Assembly: GCA_964057225.1 (NCBI GenBank)
Contig: OZ059896.1
Location: 22,750,501-22,814,500, forward strand
Length of the DNA: 64,000 nucleotides
Source: Auanema rhodensis
Lineage: Eukaryota; Nematoda; Chromadorea; Rhabditida; Rhabditidae
Direction of reading: 5' to 3'
Position 1 is the stretch's first letter; the number at the start of each line of letters is the position of its first letter. Below, piece after piece: positions 35,791 through 47,800 of the stretch. The notes under the pieces are model-generated. The model searched no databases, was not told where the DNA came from, and was given only the letters and a program-made list of their open reading frames with translations. The translations under genes were made by a program, and so were the position numbers.

Positions 35791-36571
35791 TGAAATTTAC
35801 GTGAACTTTAATTTATGCTAATTAAATGTACACGTGATGTGCACTTGGTATGTAACTCGCTTCACGTGAAAGATAAAAAGATGCAGTTTTCAAAATTAGA
35901 TTCCCCATGTCCATATTAGTCTAAAAACAAATTTTTATTGATATTGGTTCATGGTAACCATGACTTTGAAATTTACGTGAACTTTAATTTATGCTAATTA
36001 AATGTACACGTGATGTGCACTTGGTATGTAACTCGCTTCACGTGAAAGATAAAGAGATGCGGTTTTCAAAATTAGATTCCCCATGTCCATATTAGTCTAA
36101 AAACAAATTTCTATTGATATTGGTTTATGGTAACCATGACTTTGAAATTCACGTGAACTTCAATTTATGCTAATTAAATGTACACGTGATGTGCACTTGG
36201 TATGAAACTCGCTTCCCGTGAAAGATAAAGAGATGCGGTTTTCAAAATTAGATTCCCCAAGTCCATATTAGTCTAAAAACAATATTTTATTGATATTGGT
36301 GCATGGTAACCATGTCTTTGAAATTTACGTGAACTTTAATTTATGCTAATTAAATGTACACGTGATGTGCACTTGGTATGTAACTCGCTTCACGTGAAAA
36401 ATAAAGAGATGCGGTTTTCAAAATTAGATTCCCCATGTCCATATTAGTCTAAAAACAAATTTTTATTAATATTGGTTCATGGTAACCATGTCTTTGAAAT
36501 TTACGTGAACTTTAATTTATGCTAATTAAATGTACACGTGATGTGCACTTGGTATGTAACTCGCTTCACGT
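35791..36571 (+). repeat. Block holding the most divergent monomer pair, left copy
   Basis: Two neighbouring monomers carry many changes found almost nowhere else: GAAATTCACGTGAACTTCAA (36,144 on), TATGAAACTC (36,201), CTTCCCGTG (36,212), CCCCAAGTCC (about 36,256), AACAATATTTTATTG (about 36,279) and GGTGCATGG. The whole block matches 61,286-62,066 with one difference (36,061 G versus 61,556 A) at 25,495 bp, which is 145 monomers less five 5-bp deletions. Confidence 0.88.
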
Positions 36572-36843
36572 AAAAGATGAAGAGATGCGGTTTTCAAAAT
36601 TAGATTCCCCATGTCCATATTAGTTTAAAAACAAATTTTTATTGATATTGGTTCATGGTAACCATGTCTTTGAAATTTACGTGAACTTTAATTTATGCTA
36701 ATTAAATGTACACGTGATGTGCACTCGGTATGTAACTCGCTTCACGTGAAAAATAAAGAGATGCGGTTTTCAAAATTAGATTCCCCATGTCCATATTAGT
36801 CTAAAAACAAATTTTTATTAATATTGGTTCATGGTAACCATGT

Positions 36844-38902
36844 CTTTGAAATTTACGTGAACTTTAATTTATGCTAATTAAATGTACACGTGATGTGCAC
36901 TTGGTATGTAACTCGCTTCACGTGAAAGATAAAAAGATGCAGTTTTCAAAATTAGATTCCCCATGTCCATATTAGTCTAAAAACAAATTTTTATTGATAT
37001 TGGTTCATGGTAACCATGACTTTGAAATTTACGTGAACTTTAATTTATGCTAATTAAATGTACACGTGATGTGCACTTGGTATGTAACTCGCTTCACGTG
37101 AAAGATAAAGAGATGCGGTTTTCAAAATTAGATTCCCCATGTCCATATTAGTCTAAAAACAAATTTCTATTGATATTGGTTTATGGTAACCATGTCTTTG
37201 AAATTTACGTGAACTTTAATTTATGCTAATTAAATGTACACGTGATGTGCACTTGGTATGTAACTCGCTTCACGTGAAAAATAAAGAGATGCGGTTTTCA
37301 AAATTAGATTCCCCATGTCCATATTAGTCTAAAAACAAATTTTTATTAATATTGGTTCATGGTAACCATGTCTTTGAAATTTACGTGAACTTTAATTTAT
37401 GCTAATTAAATGTACACGTGATGTGCACTTGGTATGTAACTCGCTTCACGTGAAAGATGAAGAGATGCGGTTTTCAAAATTAGATTCCCCATGTCCATAT
37501 TAGTTTAAAAACAAATTTTTATTGATATTGGTTCATGGTAACCATGACTTTGAAATTTACGTGAACTTTAATTTATGCTAATTAAATGTACACGTGATGT
37601 GCACTTGGTATGTAACTCGCTTCACGTGAAAGATAAAGAGATGCGGTTTTCAAAATTAGATTCCCCATGTCCATATTAGTCTAAAAACAAATTTTTATTG
37701 ATATTGGTTCATGGTAACCATGACTTTGAAATTTACGTGAACTTTAATTTATGCTAATTAAATGTACACGTGATGTGCACTTGGTATGTAACTCGCTTCA
37801 CGTGAAAGATAAAGAGATGCGGTTTTCAAAATTAGATTTCCCATGTCCATATTAGTCTAAAAACAAATTTCTATTGATATTGGTTAATGGTAACCATGAC
37901 TTTGAAATTTACGTGAACTTTAATTTATGCTAATTAAATGTACACGTGATGTGCACTTGGTATGTAACTCGCTTCACGTGAAAGATAAAGAGATGCGGTT
38001 TTCAAAATTAGATTCCCCATGTCCATATTAGTCTAAAAACAAATTTTTATTGATATTGGTTCATGGTAACCATGACTTTGAAATTTACGTGAACTTTAAT
38101 TTATGCTAATTAAATGTACACGTGATGTGCACTTGGTATGTAACTCGCTTCACGTGTAAGATAAAGAGATGCGGTTTTCAAAATTAGATTCCCCATGTCC
38201 ATATTAGTCTAAAAACAAATTTTTATTGATATTGGTTCATGGTAACCATGACTTTGAAATTTACGTGAACTTTAATTTATGCTAATTAAATGTACACGTG
38301 ATGTGCACTTGGTATGTAACTCGCTTCACGTGAAAGATAAAGAGATGCGGTTTTCAAAATTAGATTCCCCATGTCCATATTAGTCTAAAAACAAATTTCT
38401 ATCGATATTGGTTTATGGTAACCATGTCTTTGAAATTTACGTGAACTTTAATTTATGCTAATTAAATGTACACGTGATGTGCACTTGGTATGTAACTCGC
38501 TTCACGTGAAAGATAAAGAGATGCGGTTTTCAAAATTAGATTCCCCATGTCCATATTAGTCTAAAAACAAATTTTTATTGATATTGGTTCATGGTAACCA
38601 TGTCTTTGAAATTTACGTGAACTTTAATTTATGCTAATTAAATGTACACGTGATGTGCTCTTGGTATGTAACTCGCTTCACGTGAAAGATAAAGAGATGC
38701 GGTTTTCAAAATTAGATTCCCCATGTACATATTAGTCTAAAAACAAATTTTTATTGATATTGGTGCATGGTAACCATGACTTTGAAATTTACGTGAACTT
38801 TAATTTATGCTAATTAAATGTACACGTGATGTGCACTTGGTATGTAACTCGCTTCACGTGAAAGATGAAGAGATGCGGTTTTCAAAAGTAGATTCCCCAT
38901 GT
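36844..38902 (+). repeat. Third copy of the 11-mer unit (offset 3,696 bp, 21 monomers)
   Basis: Matches 33,148-35,206 with about seven substitutions, including loss of the CACGTAAAAGATGAAG mark (here CACGTGAAAGATAAAG at about 38,503), AGTCTAAAAAC in place of AGTTTAAAAAC, and TTAATGG at about 37,885. It extends the match rightward through GTGCTC and GTACATATTAG to 38,902. The first two copies are closer to each other than to this one. Confidence 0.8.
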
Positions 38903-39593
38903 ACATATTAGTCTAAAAACAAATTTTTATTGATATTGGTGCATGGTAACCATGACTTTGAAATTTACGTGAACTTTAATTTATGCTAATTAAATGTACA
39001 CGTGATGTGCACTTGGTATGTAACTCGCTTCACGTGAAAGATGAAGAGATGCGGTTTTCAAAAGTAGATTCCCCATGTACATATTAGTCTAAAAACAAAT
39101 TTTTATTGATATTGGTGCATGGTAACCATGACTTTGAAATTTACGTGAACTTTAATTTATGCTAATTAAATGTACACGTGATGTGCTCTTGGTATGTAAC
39201 TCGCTTCACGTGAAAGATAAAGAGATGCGGTTTTCAAAATTAGATTCTTCATGTACATATTAGTCTAAAAACAAATTTTTATTGATATTGGTGCATGGTA
39301 ACCATGACTTTGAAATTTACGTGAACTTTAATTTATGCTAATTAAATGTACACGTGATGTGCACTTGGTATGTAACTCGCTTCACGTGAAAGATGAAGAG
39401 ATGCGGTTTTCAAAAGTAGATTCCCCATGTACATATTAGTCTAAAAACAAATTTTTATTGATATTGGTGCATGGTAACCATGACTTTGAAATTTACGTGA
39501 ACTTTAATTTATGCTAATTAAATGTACACGTGATGTGCACTTGGTATGTAACTCGCTTCACGTGAAAGATGAAGAGATGCGGTTTTCAAAAGT
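38714..39593 (+). repeat. Run of five near-identical GTACAT monomers
   Basis: Monomers starting at 38,714, 38,890, 39,066, 39,242 and 39,418 all carry GTACATATTAG and GGTGCATGG. Most also have AGATGAAG and AAAAGTAG joints. The next (39,594) keeps GCATGG but reverts to GTCCAT. One copy has GATTCTTCATG (39,247-39,248) and one GTGCTC. Expansion here proceeded by single monomers rather than by multi-monomer blocks. Confidence 0.85.
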
Positions 39594-40831
39594 AGATTCC
39601 CCATGTCCATATTAGTCTAAAAACAAATTTTTATTGATATTGGTGCATGGTAACCATGACTTTGAAATTTACGTGAACTTTAATTTATGCTAATTAAATG
39701 TACACGTGATGTGCACTTGGTATGTAACTCGCTTCACGTGAAAGATAAAGAGATGCGGTTTTCAAAATTAGATTCCCCATGTCCATATTAGTCTAAAAAC
39801 AAATTTCTATTGATATTGGTTTATGGTAACCATATCTTTGAAATTTACGTGAACTTTAATTTATGCTAATTAAATGTACACGTGATGTGCACTTGGTATG
39901 TAACTCGCTTCACGTGAAAGATGAAGAGATGCGGTTTTCAAAATTAGATTCCCCATGTCCATATTAGTTTAAAAACAAATTTTTATTGATATTGGTTCAT
40001 GGTAACCATGACTTTGAAATTCACGTGAACTTTAATTTATGCTAATTAAATGTACACGTGATGTGCACTTGGTATGTAACTCGCTTCACGTGAAAGATAA
40101 AGAGATGCGGTTTTCAAAATTAGATTTCCCATGTCCATATTAGTCTAAAAACAAATTTCTATTGATATTGGTTCATGGTAACCATGACTTTGAAATTTAC
40201 GTGAACTTTAATTTATGCTAATTAAATGTACACGTGATGTGCACTTGGTATGTAACTCGCTTCACGTGAAAGATAAAGAGATGCGGTTTTCAAAATTAGA
40301 TTCCCCATGTCCATATTAGTCTAAAAACAAATTTTTATTGATATTGGTTCATGGTAACCATGACTTTGAAATTTACGTGAACTTTAATTTATGCTAATTA
40401 AATGTACACGTGATGTGCACTTGGTATGTAACTCGCTTCACGTGAAAGATAAAGAGATGCGGTTTTCAAAATTAGATTCCCCATGTCCATATTAGTCTAA
40501 AAACAAATTTTTATTGATATTGGTTCATGGTAACCATGACTTTGAAATTTACGTGAACTTTAATTTATGCTAATTAAATGTACACGTGATGTGCACTTGG
40601 TATGTAACTCGCTTCACGTGAAAGATACAGAGATGCGGTTTTCAAAATTAGATTCCCCATGTCCATATTAGTCTAAAAACAAATTTTTATTAATATTGGT
40701 TCATGGTAACCATGTCTTTGAAATTTACGTGAACTTTAATTTATGCTAATTAAATGTACACGTGATGTGCACTTGGTATGTAACTCGCTTCACGTGAAAG
40801 ATAAAGAGATGCGGTTTTCAAAATTAGAATT

Positions 40832-43800
40832 CCCATGTCCATATTAGTCTAAAAACAAATTTTTATTGATATTGGTTCATGGTAACCATGACTTTGAAAT
40901 TTACGTGAACTTTAATTTATGCTAATTAAATGTACACGTGATGTGCACTTGGTATGTAACTCGCTTCACGTGAAAGATAAAGAGATGCGGTTTTCAAAAT
41001 TAGATTCCCCATGTCCATATTAGTCTAAAAACAAATTTTTATTGATATTGGTTGATGGTAACCATGACTTTGAAATTTACGTGAACTTTAATTTATGCTA
41101 ATTAAATGTACACGTGATGTGCACTTGGTATGTAACTCGCTTCACGTGAAAGATAAAGAGATGCGGTTTTCAAAATTAGATTCCCCATGTCCATATTAGT
41201 CTAAAAACAAATTTTTATTAATATTGGTTCATGGTAACCATGTCTTTGAAATTTACGTGAACTTTAATTTATGCTAATTAAATGTACACGTGATGTGCAC
41301 TTGGTATGTAACTCGCTTCACGTGAAAGATAAAGAGATGCGGTTTTCAAAATTAGATTCCCCATGTCCATATTAGTCTAAAAACAAATTTTTATTAATAT
41401 TGGTTCATGGTAACCATGTCTTTGAAATTTACGTGAACTTTAATTTATGCTAATTAAATGTACACGTGATGTGCACTTGGTATGTAACTCGCTTCACGTG
41501 AAAGATAAAGAGATGCGGTTTTCAAAATTAGATTCCCCATGTCCATATTAGTCTAAAAACAAATTTTTATTGATATTGGTTCATGGTAACCATGACTTTG
41601 AAATTTACGTGAACTTTAATTTATGCTAATTAAATGTACACGTGATGTGCACTTGGTATGTAACTCGCTTCACGTGAAAGATAAAGAGATGCGGTTTTCA
41701 AAATTAGATTCCCCATGTCCATATTAGTCTAAAAACAAATTTTTATTGATATTGGTTCATGGTAACCATGACTTTGAAATTTACGTGAACTTTAATTTAT
41801 GCTAATTAAATCTACACGTGATGTGCACTTGGTATGTAACTCGCTTCACGTGAAAGATAAAGAGATGCGGTTTTCAAAATTAGATTCCCCATGTCCATAT
41901 TAGTCTAAAAACAAATTTTTATTGATATTGGTTCATGGTAACCATGTCTTTGAAATTTACGTGAACTTTAATTTATGCTAATTAAATGTACACGTGATGT
42001 GCACTTGGTATGTAACTCGCTTCACGTGAAAGATAAAGAGATGCGGTTTTCAAAATTAGATTCCCCATGTCCATATTAGTCTAAAAACAAATTTTTATTA
42101 ATATTGGTTCATGGTAACCATGTCTTTGAAATTTACGTGAACTTTAATTTATGCTAATTAAATGTACACGTGATGTGCACTTGGTATGTAACTCGCTTCA
42201 CGTGAAAGATAAAGAGATGCGGTTTTCAAAATTAGATTCCCCATGTCCATATTAGTCTAAAAACAAATTTTTATTGATATTGGTTCATGGTAACCATGAC
42301 TTTGAAATTTACGTGAACTTTAATTTATGCTAATTAAATGTACACGTGATGTGCACTTGGTATGTAACTCGCTTCACGTGAAAGATAAAGAGATGCGGTT
42401 TTCAAAATTAGATTCCCCATGTCCATATTAGTCTAAAAACAAATTTTTATTAATATTGGTTCATGGTAACCATGTCTTTGAAATTTACGTGAACTTTAAT
42501 TTATGCTAATTAAATGTACACGTGATGTGCACTTGGTATGTAACTCGCTTCACGTGAAAGATAAAGAGATGCGGTTTTCAAAATTAGATTCCCCATGTCC
42601 ATATTAGTCTAAAAACAAATTTTTATTGATATTGGTTCATGGTAACCATGACTTTGAAATTTACGTGAACTTTAATTTATGCTAATTAAATGTACACGTG
42701 ATGTGCACTTGGTATGTAACTCGCTTCACGTGAAAGATAAAGAGATGCGGTTTTCAAAATTAGATTCCCCATGTCCATATTAGTCTAAAAACAAATTTTT
42801 ATTGATATTGGTTCATGGTAACCATGACTTTGAAATTTACGTGAACTTTAATTTATGCTAATTAAATCTACACGTGATGTGCACTTGGTATGTAACTCGC
42901 TTCACGTGAAAGATAAAGAGATGCGGTTTTCAAAATTAGATTCCCCATGTCCATATTAGTCTAAAAACAAATTTTTATTGATATTGGTTCATGGTAACCA
43001 TGACTTTGAAATTTACGTGAACTTTAATTTATGCTAATTAAATGTACACGTGATGTGCACTTGGTATGTAACTCGCTTCACGTGAAAGATAAAGAGATGC
43101 GGTTTTCAAAATTAGATTCCCCATGTCCATATTAGTCTAAAAACAAATTTCTATCGATATTGGTTTATGGTAACCATGTCTTTGAAATTTACGTGAACTT
43201 TAATTTATGCTAATTAAATCTACACGTGATGTGCACTTGGTATGTAACTCGCTTCACGTGAAAAATAAAGAGATACGGTTTTCAAAATTAGATTCCCCAT
43301 GTCCATATTAGTCTAAAAACAAATTTTTATTGATATTGGTTCATGGTAACCATGACTTTGAAATTTACGTGAACTTTAATTTATGCTAATTAAATCTACA
43401 CGTGATGTGCACTTGGTATGTAACTCGCTTCACGTGAAAGATAAAGAGATGCGGTTTTCAAAATTAGATTCCCCATGTCCATATTAGTCTAAAAACAAAT
43501 TTTTATTGATATTGGTTCATGGTAACCATGACTTTGAAATTTACGTGAACTTTAATTTATGCTAATTAAATGTACACGTGATGTGCACTTGGTATGTAAC
43601 TCGCTTCACGTGAAAGATAAAGAGATGCGGTTTTCAAAATTAGATTCCCCATGTCCATATTAGTCTAAAAACAAATTTTTATTGATATTGGTTGATGGTA
43701 ACCATGACTTTGAAATTTACGTGAACTTTAATTTATGCTAATTAAATGTACACGTGATGTGCACTTGGTATGTAACTCGCTTCACGTGAAAGATAAAGAG

Positions 43801-44083
43801 ATGCGGTTTTCAAAATTAGATTCCCCATGTCCATATTAGTCTAAAAACAAATTTTTATTAATATTGGTTCATGGTAACCATGTCTTTGAAATTTACGTGA
43901 ACTTTAATTTATGCTAATTAAATGTACACGTGATGTGCACTTGGTATGTAACTCGCTTCACGTGAAAGATAAAGAGATGCGGTTTTCAAAATTAGATTCC
44001 CCATGTCCATATTAGTCTAAAAACAAATTTTTATTAATATTGGTTCATGGTAACCATGTCTTTGAAATTTACGTGAACTTTAA
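40832..44083 (+). repeat. 15-mer spaced duplication (2,640 bp), older
   Basis: Bases 40,832-41,443 and 43,472-44,083 (612 bp) are identical by eye, both with GGTTGATGG (41,051 and 43,691). The limits are AGAATTCCC at 40,829 and TAACTTATGC at 44,084. The spacing equals that of the perfect 15-mer at 44.9-50.3 kb, and GGTTGATGG is a mark of both. Confidence 0.75.
41244..43002 (+). repeat. 6-mer tandem duplication (1,056 bp)
   Basis: Bases 41,244-41,946 and 42,300-43,002 (703 bp) match without a difference that I saw, including AAATCTAC at 41,807 and 42,863. The limits on both sides are the CATGTC/CATGAC alternatives. The duplication is nested inside the 40.8-44.1 kb one. Confidence 0.8.
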
Positions 44084-44859
44084 CTTATGCTAATTAAATG
44101 TACACGTGATGTGCACTTGGTATGTAACTCGCTTCACGTGAAAAATAAAGAGATGCGGTTTTCAAAATTAGATTCCCCATGTCCATATTAGTCTAAAAAC
44201 AAATTTTTATTAATATTGGTTCATGGTAACCATGTCTTTGAAATTTACGTGAACTTTAATTTATGCTAATTAAATGTACACGTGATGTGCACTTGGTATG
44301 TAACTCGCTTCACGTGAAAGATGAAGAGATGCGGTTTTCAAAATTAGATTCCCCATGTCCATATTAGTTTAAAAACAAATTTTTATTGATATTGGTTCAT
44401 GGTAACCATGACTTTGAAATTTACGTGAACTTTAATTTATGCTAATTAAATGTACACGTGATGTGCACTTGGTATGTAACTCGCTTCACGTGAAAGATAA
44501 AGAGATGCGGTTTTCAAAATTAGATTCCCCATGTCCATATTAGTCTAAAAACAAATTTTTATTGATATTGGTTCATGGTAACCATGACTTTGAAATTTAC
44601 GTGAACTTTAATTTATGCTAATTAAATGTACACGTGATGTGCACTTGGTATGTAACTCGCTTCACGTGAAAGATAAAGAGATGCGGTTTTCAAAAGTAGA
44701 TTCCCCATGTCCATATTAGTCTAAAAACAAATTTTTATTGATATTGGTGCATGGTAACCATGACTTTGAAATTTACGTGAACTTTAATTTATGCTAATTA
44801 AATGTACACGTGATGTGCACTTGGTATGTAACTCGCTTCACGTGAAAGAGAAAGAGATG

Positions 44860-47800
44860 CGGTTTTCAAAATTAGATTCCCCATGTCCATATTAGTCTAA
44901 AAACAAATTTTTATTGATATTGGTTCATGGTAACCATGACTTTGAAATTTACGTGAACTTTAATTTATGCTAATTAAATGTACACGTGATGTGCACTTGG
45001 TATGTAACTCGCTTCACGTGAAAGATAAAGAGATGCGGTTTTCAAAATTAGATTCCCCATGTCCATATTAGTCTAAAAACAAATTTTTATTGATATTGGT
45101 TCATGGTAACCATGACTTTGAAATTTACGTGAACTTTAATTTATGCTAATTAAATGTACACGTGATGTGCACTTGGTATGTAACTCGCTTCACGTGAAAG
45201 ATAAAGAGATGCGGTTTTCAAAATTAGATTCCCCATGTCCATATTAGTCTAAAAACAAATTTTTATTGATATTGGTGCATGGTAACCATGACTTTGAAAT
45301 TTACGTGAACTTTAATTTATGCTAATTAAATGTACACGTGATGTGCACTTGGTATGTAACTCGCTTCACGTGAAAGATAAAGAGATGCGGTTTTCAAAAT
45401 TAGATTCCCCATGTCCATATTAGTCTAAAAACAAATTTCTATTGATATTGGTTTATGGTAACCATGACTTTGAAATTTACGTGAACTTTAATTTATGCTA
45501 ATTAAATGTACACGTGATGTGCACTTGGTATGTAACTCGCTTCACGTGAAAGATAAAGAGATGCGGTTTTCAAAATTAGATTCCCCATGTCCATATTAGT
45601 CTAAAAACAAATTTTTATTGATATTGGTTCATGGTAACCATGTCTTTGAAATTTACGTGAACTTTAATTTATGCTAATTAAATGTACACGTGATGTGCAC
45701 TCGGTATGTAACTCGCTTCACGTGAAAAATAAAGAGATGCGGTTTTCAAAATTAGATTCCCCATGTCCATATTAGTCTAAAAACAAATTTTTATTAATAT
45801 TGGTTCATGGTAACCATGTCTTTGAAATTTACGTGAACTTTAATTTATGCTAATTAAATGTACACGTGATGTGCACTTGGTATGTAACTCGCTTCACGTG
45901 AAAGAGAAAGAGATGCGGTTTTCAAAATTAGATTCCCCATGTCCATATTAGTTTAAAAACAAATTTTTATTGATATTGGTTCATGGTAACCATGACTTTG
46001 AAATTCACGTGAACTTTAATTTATGCTAATTAAATGTACACGTGATGTGCACTTGGTATGTAACTCGCTTCACGTGAAAGATAAAGAGATGCGGTTTTCA
46101 AAATTAGATTTTCCATGTCCATATTAGTCTAAAAACAAATTTCTATTGATATTGGTTCATGGTAACCATGACTTTGAAATTTACGTGAACTTTAATTTAT
46201 GCTAATTAAATGTACACGTGATGTGCACTTGGTATGTAACTCGCTTCACGTGAAAGATAAAGAGATGCGGTTTTCAAAATTAGATTCCCCATGTCCATAT
46301 TAGTCTAAAAACAAATTTTTATTGATATTGGTTCATGGTAACCATGACTTTGAAATTTACGTGAACTTTAATTTATGCTAATTAAATGTACACGTGATGT
46401 GCACTTGGTATGTAACTCGCTTCACGTGAAAGATAAAGAGATGCGGTTTTCAAAATTAGATTCCCCATGTCCATATTAGTCTAAAAACAAATTTTTATTG
46501 ATATTGGTTCATGGTAACCATGACTTTGAAATTTACGTGAACTTTAATTTATGCTAATTAAATGTACACGTGATGTGCACTTGGTATGTAACTCGCTTCA
46601 CGTGAAAGATAAAGAGATGCGGTTTTCAAAATTAGATTCCTCATGTCCATATTAGTCTAAAAACAAATTTTTATTGATATTGGTTGATGGTAACCATGAC
46701 TTTGAAATTTACGTGAACTTTAATTTATGCTAATTAAATGTACACGTGATGTGCACTTGGTATGTAACTCGCTTCACGTGAAAGATAAAGAGATGCGGTT
46801 TTCAAAATTAGATTCCCCATGTCCATATTAGTCTAAAAACAAATTTTTATTAATATTGGTTCATGGTAACCATGTCTTTGAAATTTACGTGAACTTTAAT
46901 TTATGCTAATTAAATGTACACGTGATGTGCACTTGGTATGTAACTCGCTTCACGTGAAAGATAAAGAGATGCGGTTTTCAAAATTAGATTCCCCATGTCC
47001 ATATTAGTCTAAAAACAAATTTTTATTAATATTGGTTCATGGTAACCATGTCTTTGAAATTTACGTGAACTTTAATTTATGCTAATTAAATGTACACGTG
47101 ATGTGCACTTGGTATGTAACTCGCTTCACGTGAAAGATAAAGAGATGCGGTTTTCAAAATTAGATTCCCCATGTCCATATTAGTCTAAAAACAAATTTTT
47201 ATTGATATTGGTTCATGGTAACCATGACTTTGAAATTTACGTGAACTTTAATTTATGCTAATTAAATGTACACGTGATGTGCACTTGGTATGTAACTCGC
47301 TTCACGTGAAAGATAAAGAGATGCGGTTTTCAAAATTAGATTCCCCATGTCCATATTAGTCTAAAAACAAATTTTTATTGATATTGGTTGATGGTAACCA
47401 TGACTTTGAAATTTACGTGAACTTTAATTTATGCTAATTAAATGTACACGTGATGTGCACTTGGTATGTAACTCGCTTCACGTGAAAAATAAAGAGATAC
47501 GGTTTTCAAAATTAGATTCCCCATGTCCATATTAGTCTAAAAACAAATTTTTATTGATATTGGTTCATGGTAACCATGACTTTGAAATTTACGTGAACTT
47601 TAATTTATGCTAATTAAATGTACACGTGATGTGCACTTGGTATGTAACTCGCTTCACGTGAAAGATAAAGAGATGCGGTTTTCAAAATTAGATTCCCCAT
47701 GTCCATATTAGTCTAAAAACAAATTTTTATTGATATTGGTTCATGGTAACCATGACTTTGAAATTTACGTGAACTTTAATTTATGCTAATTAAATGTACA

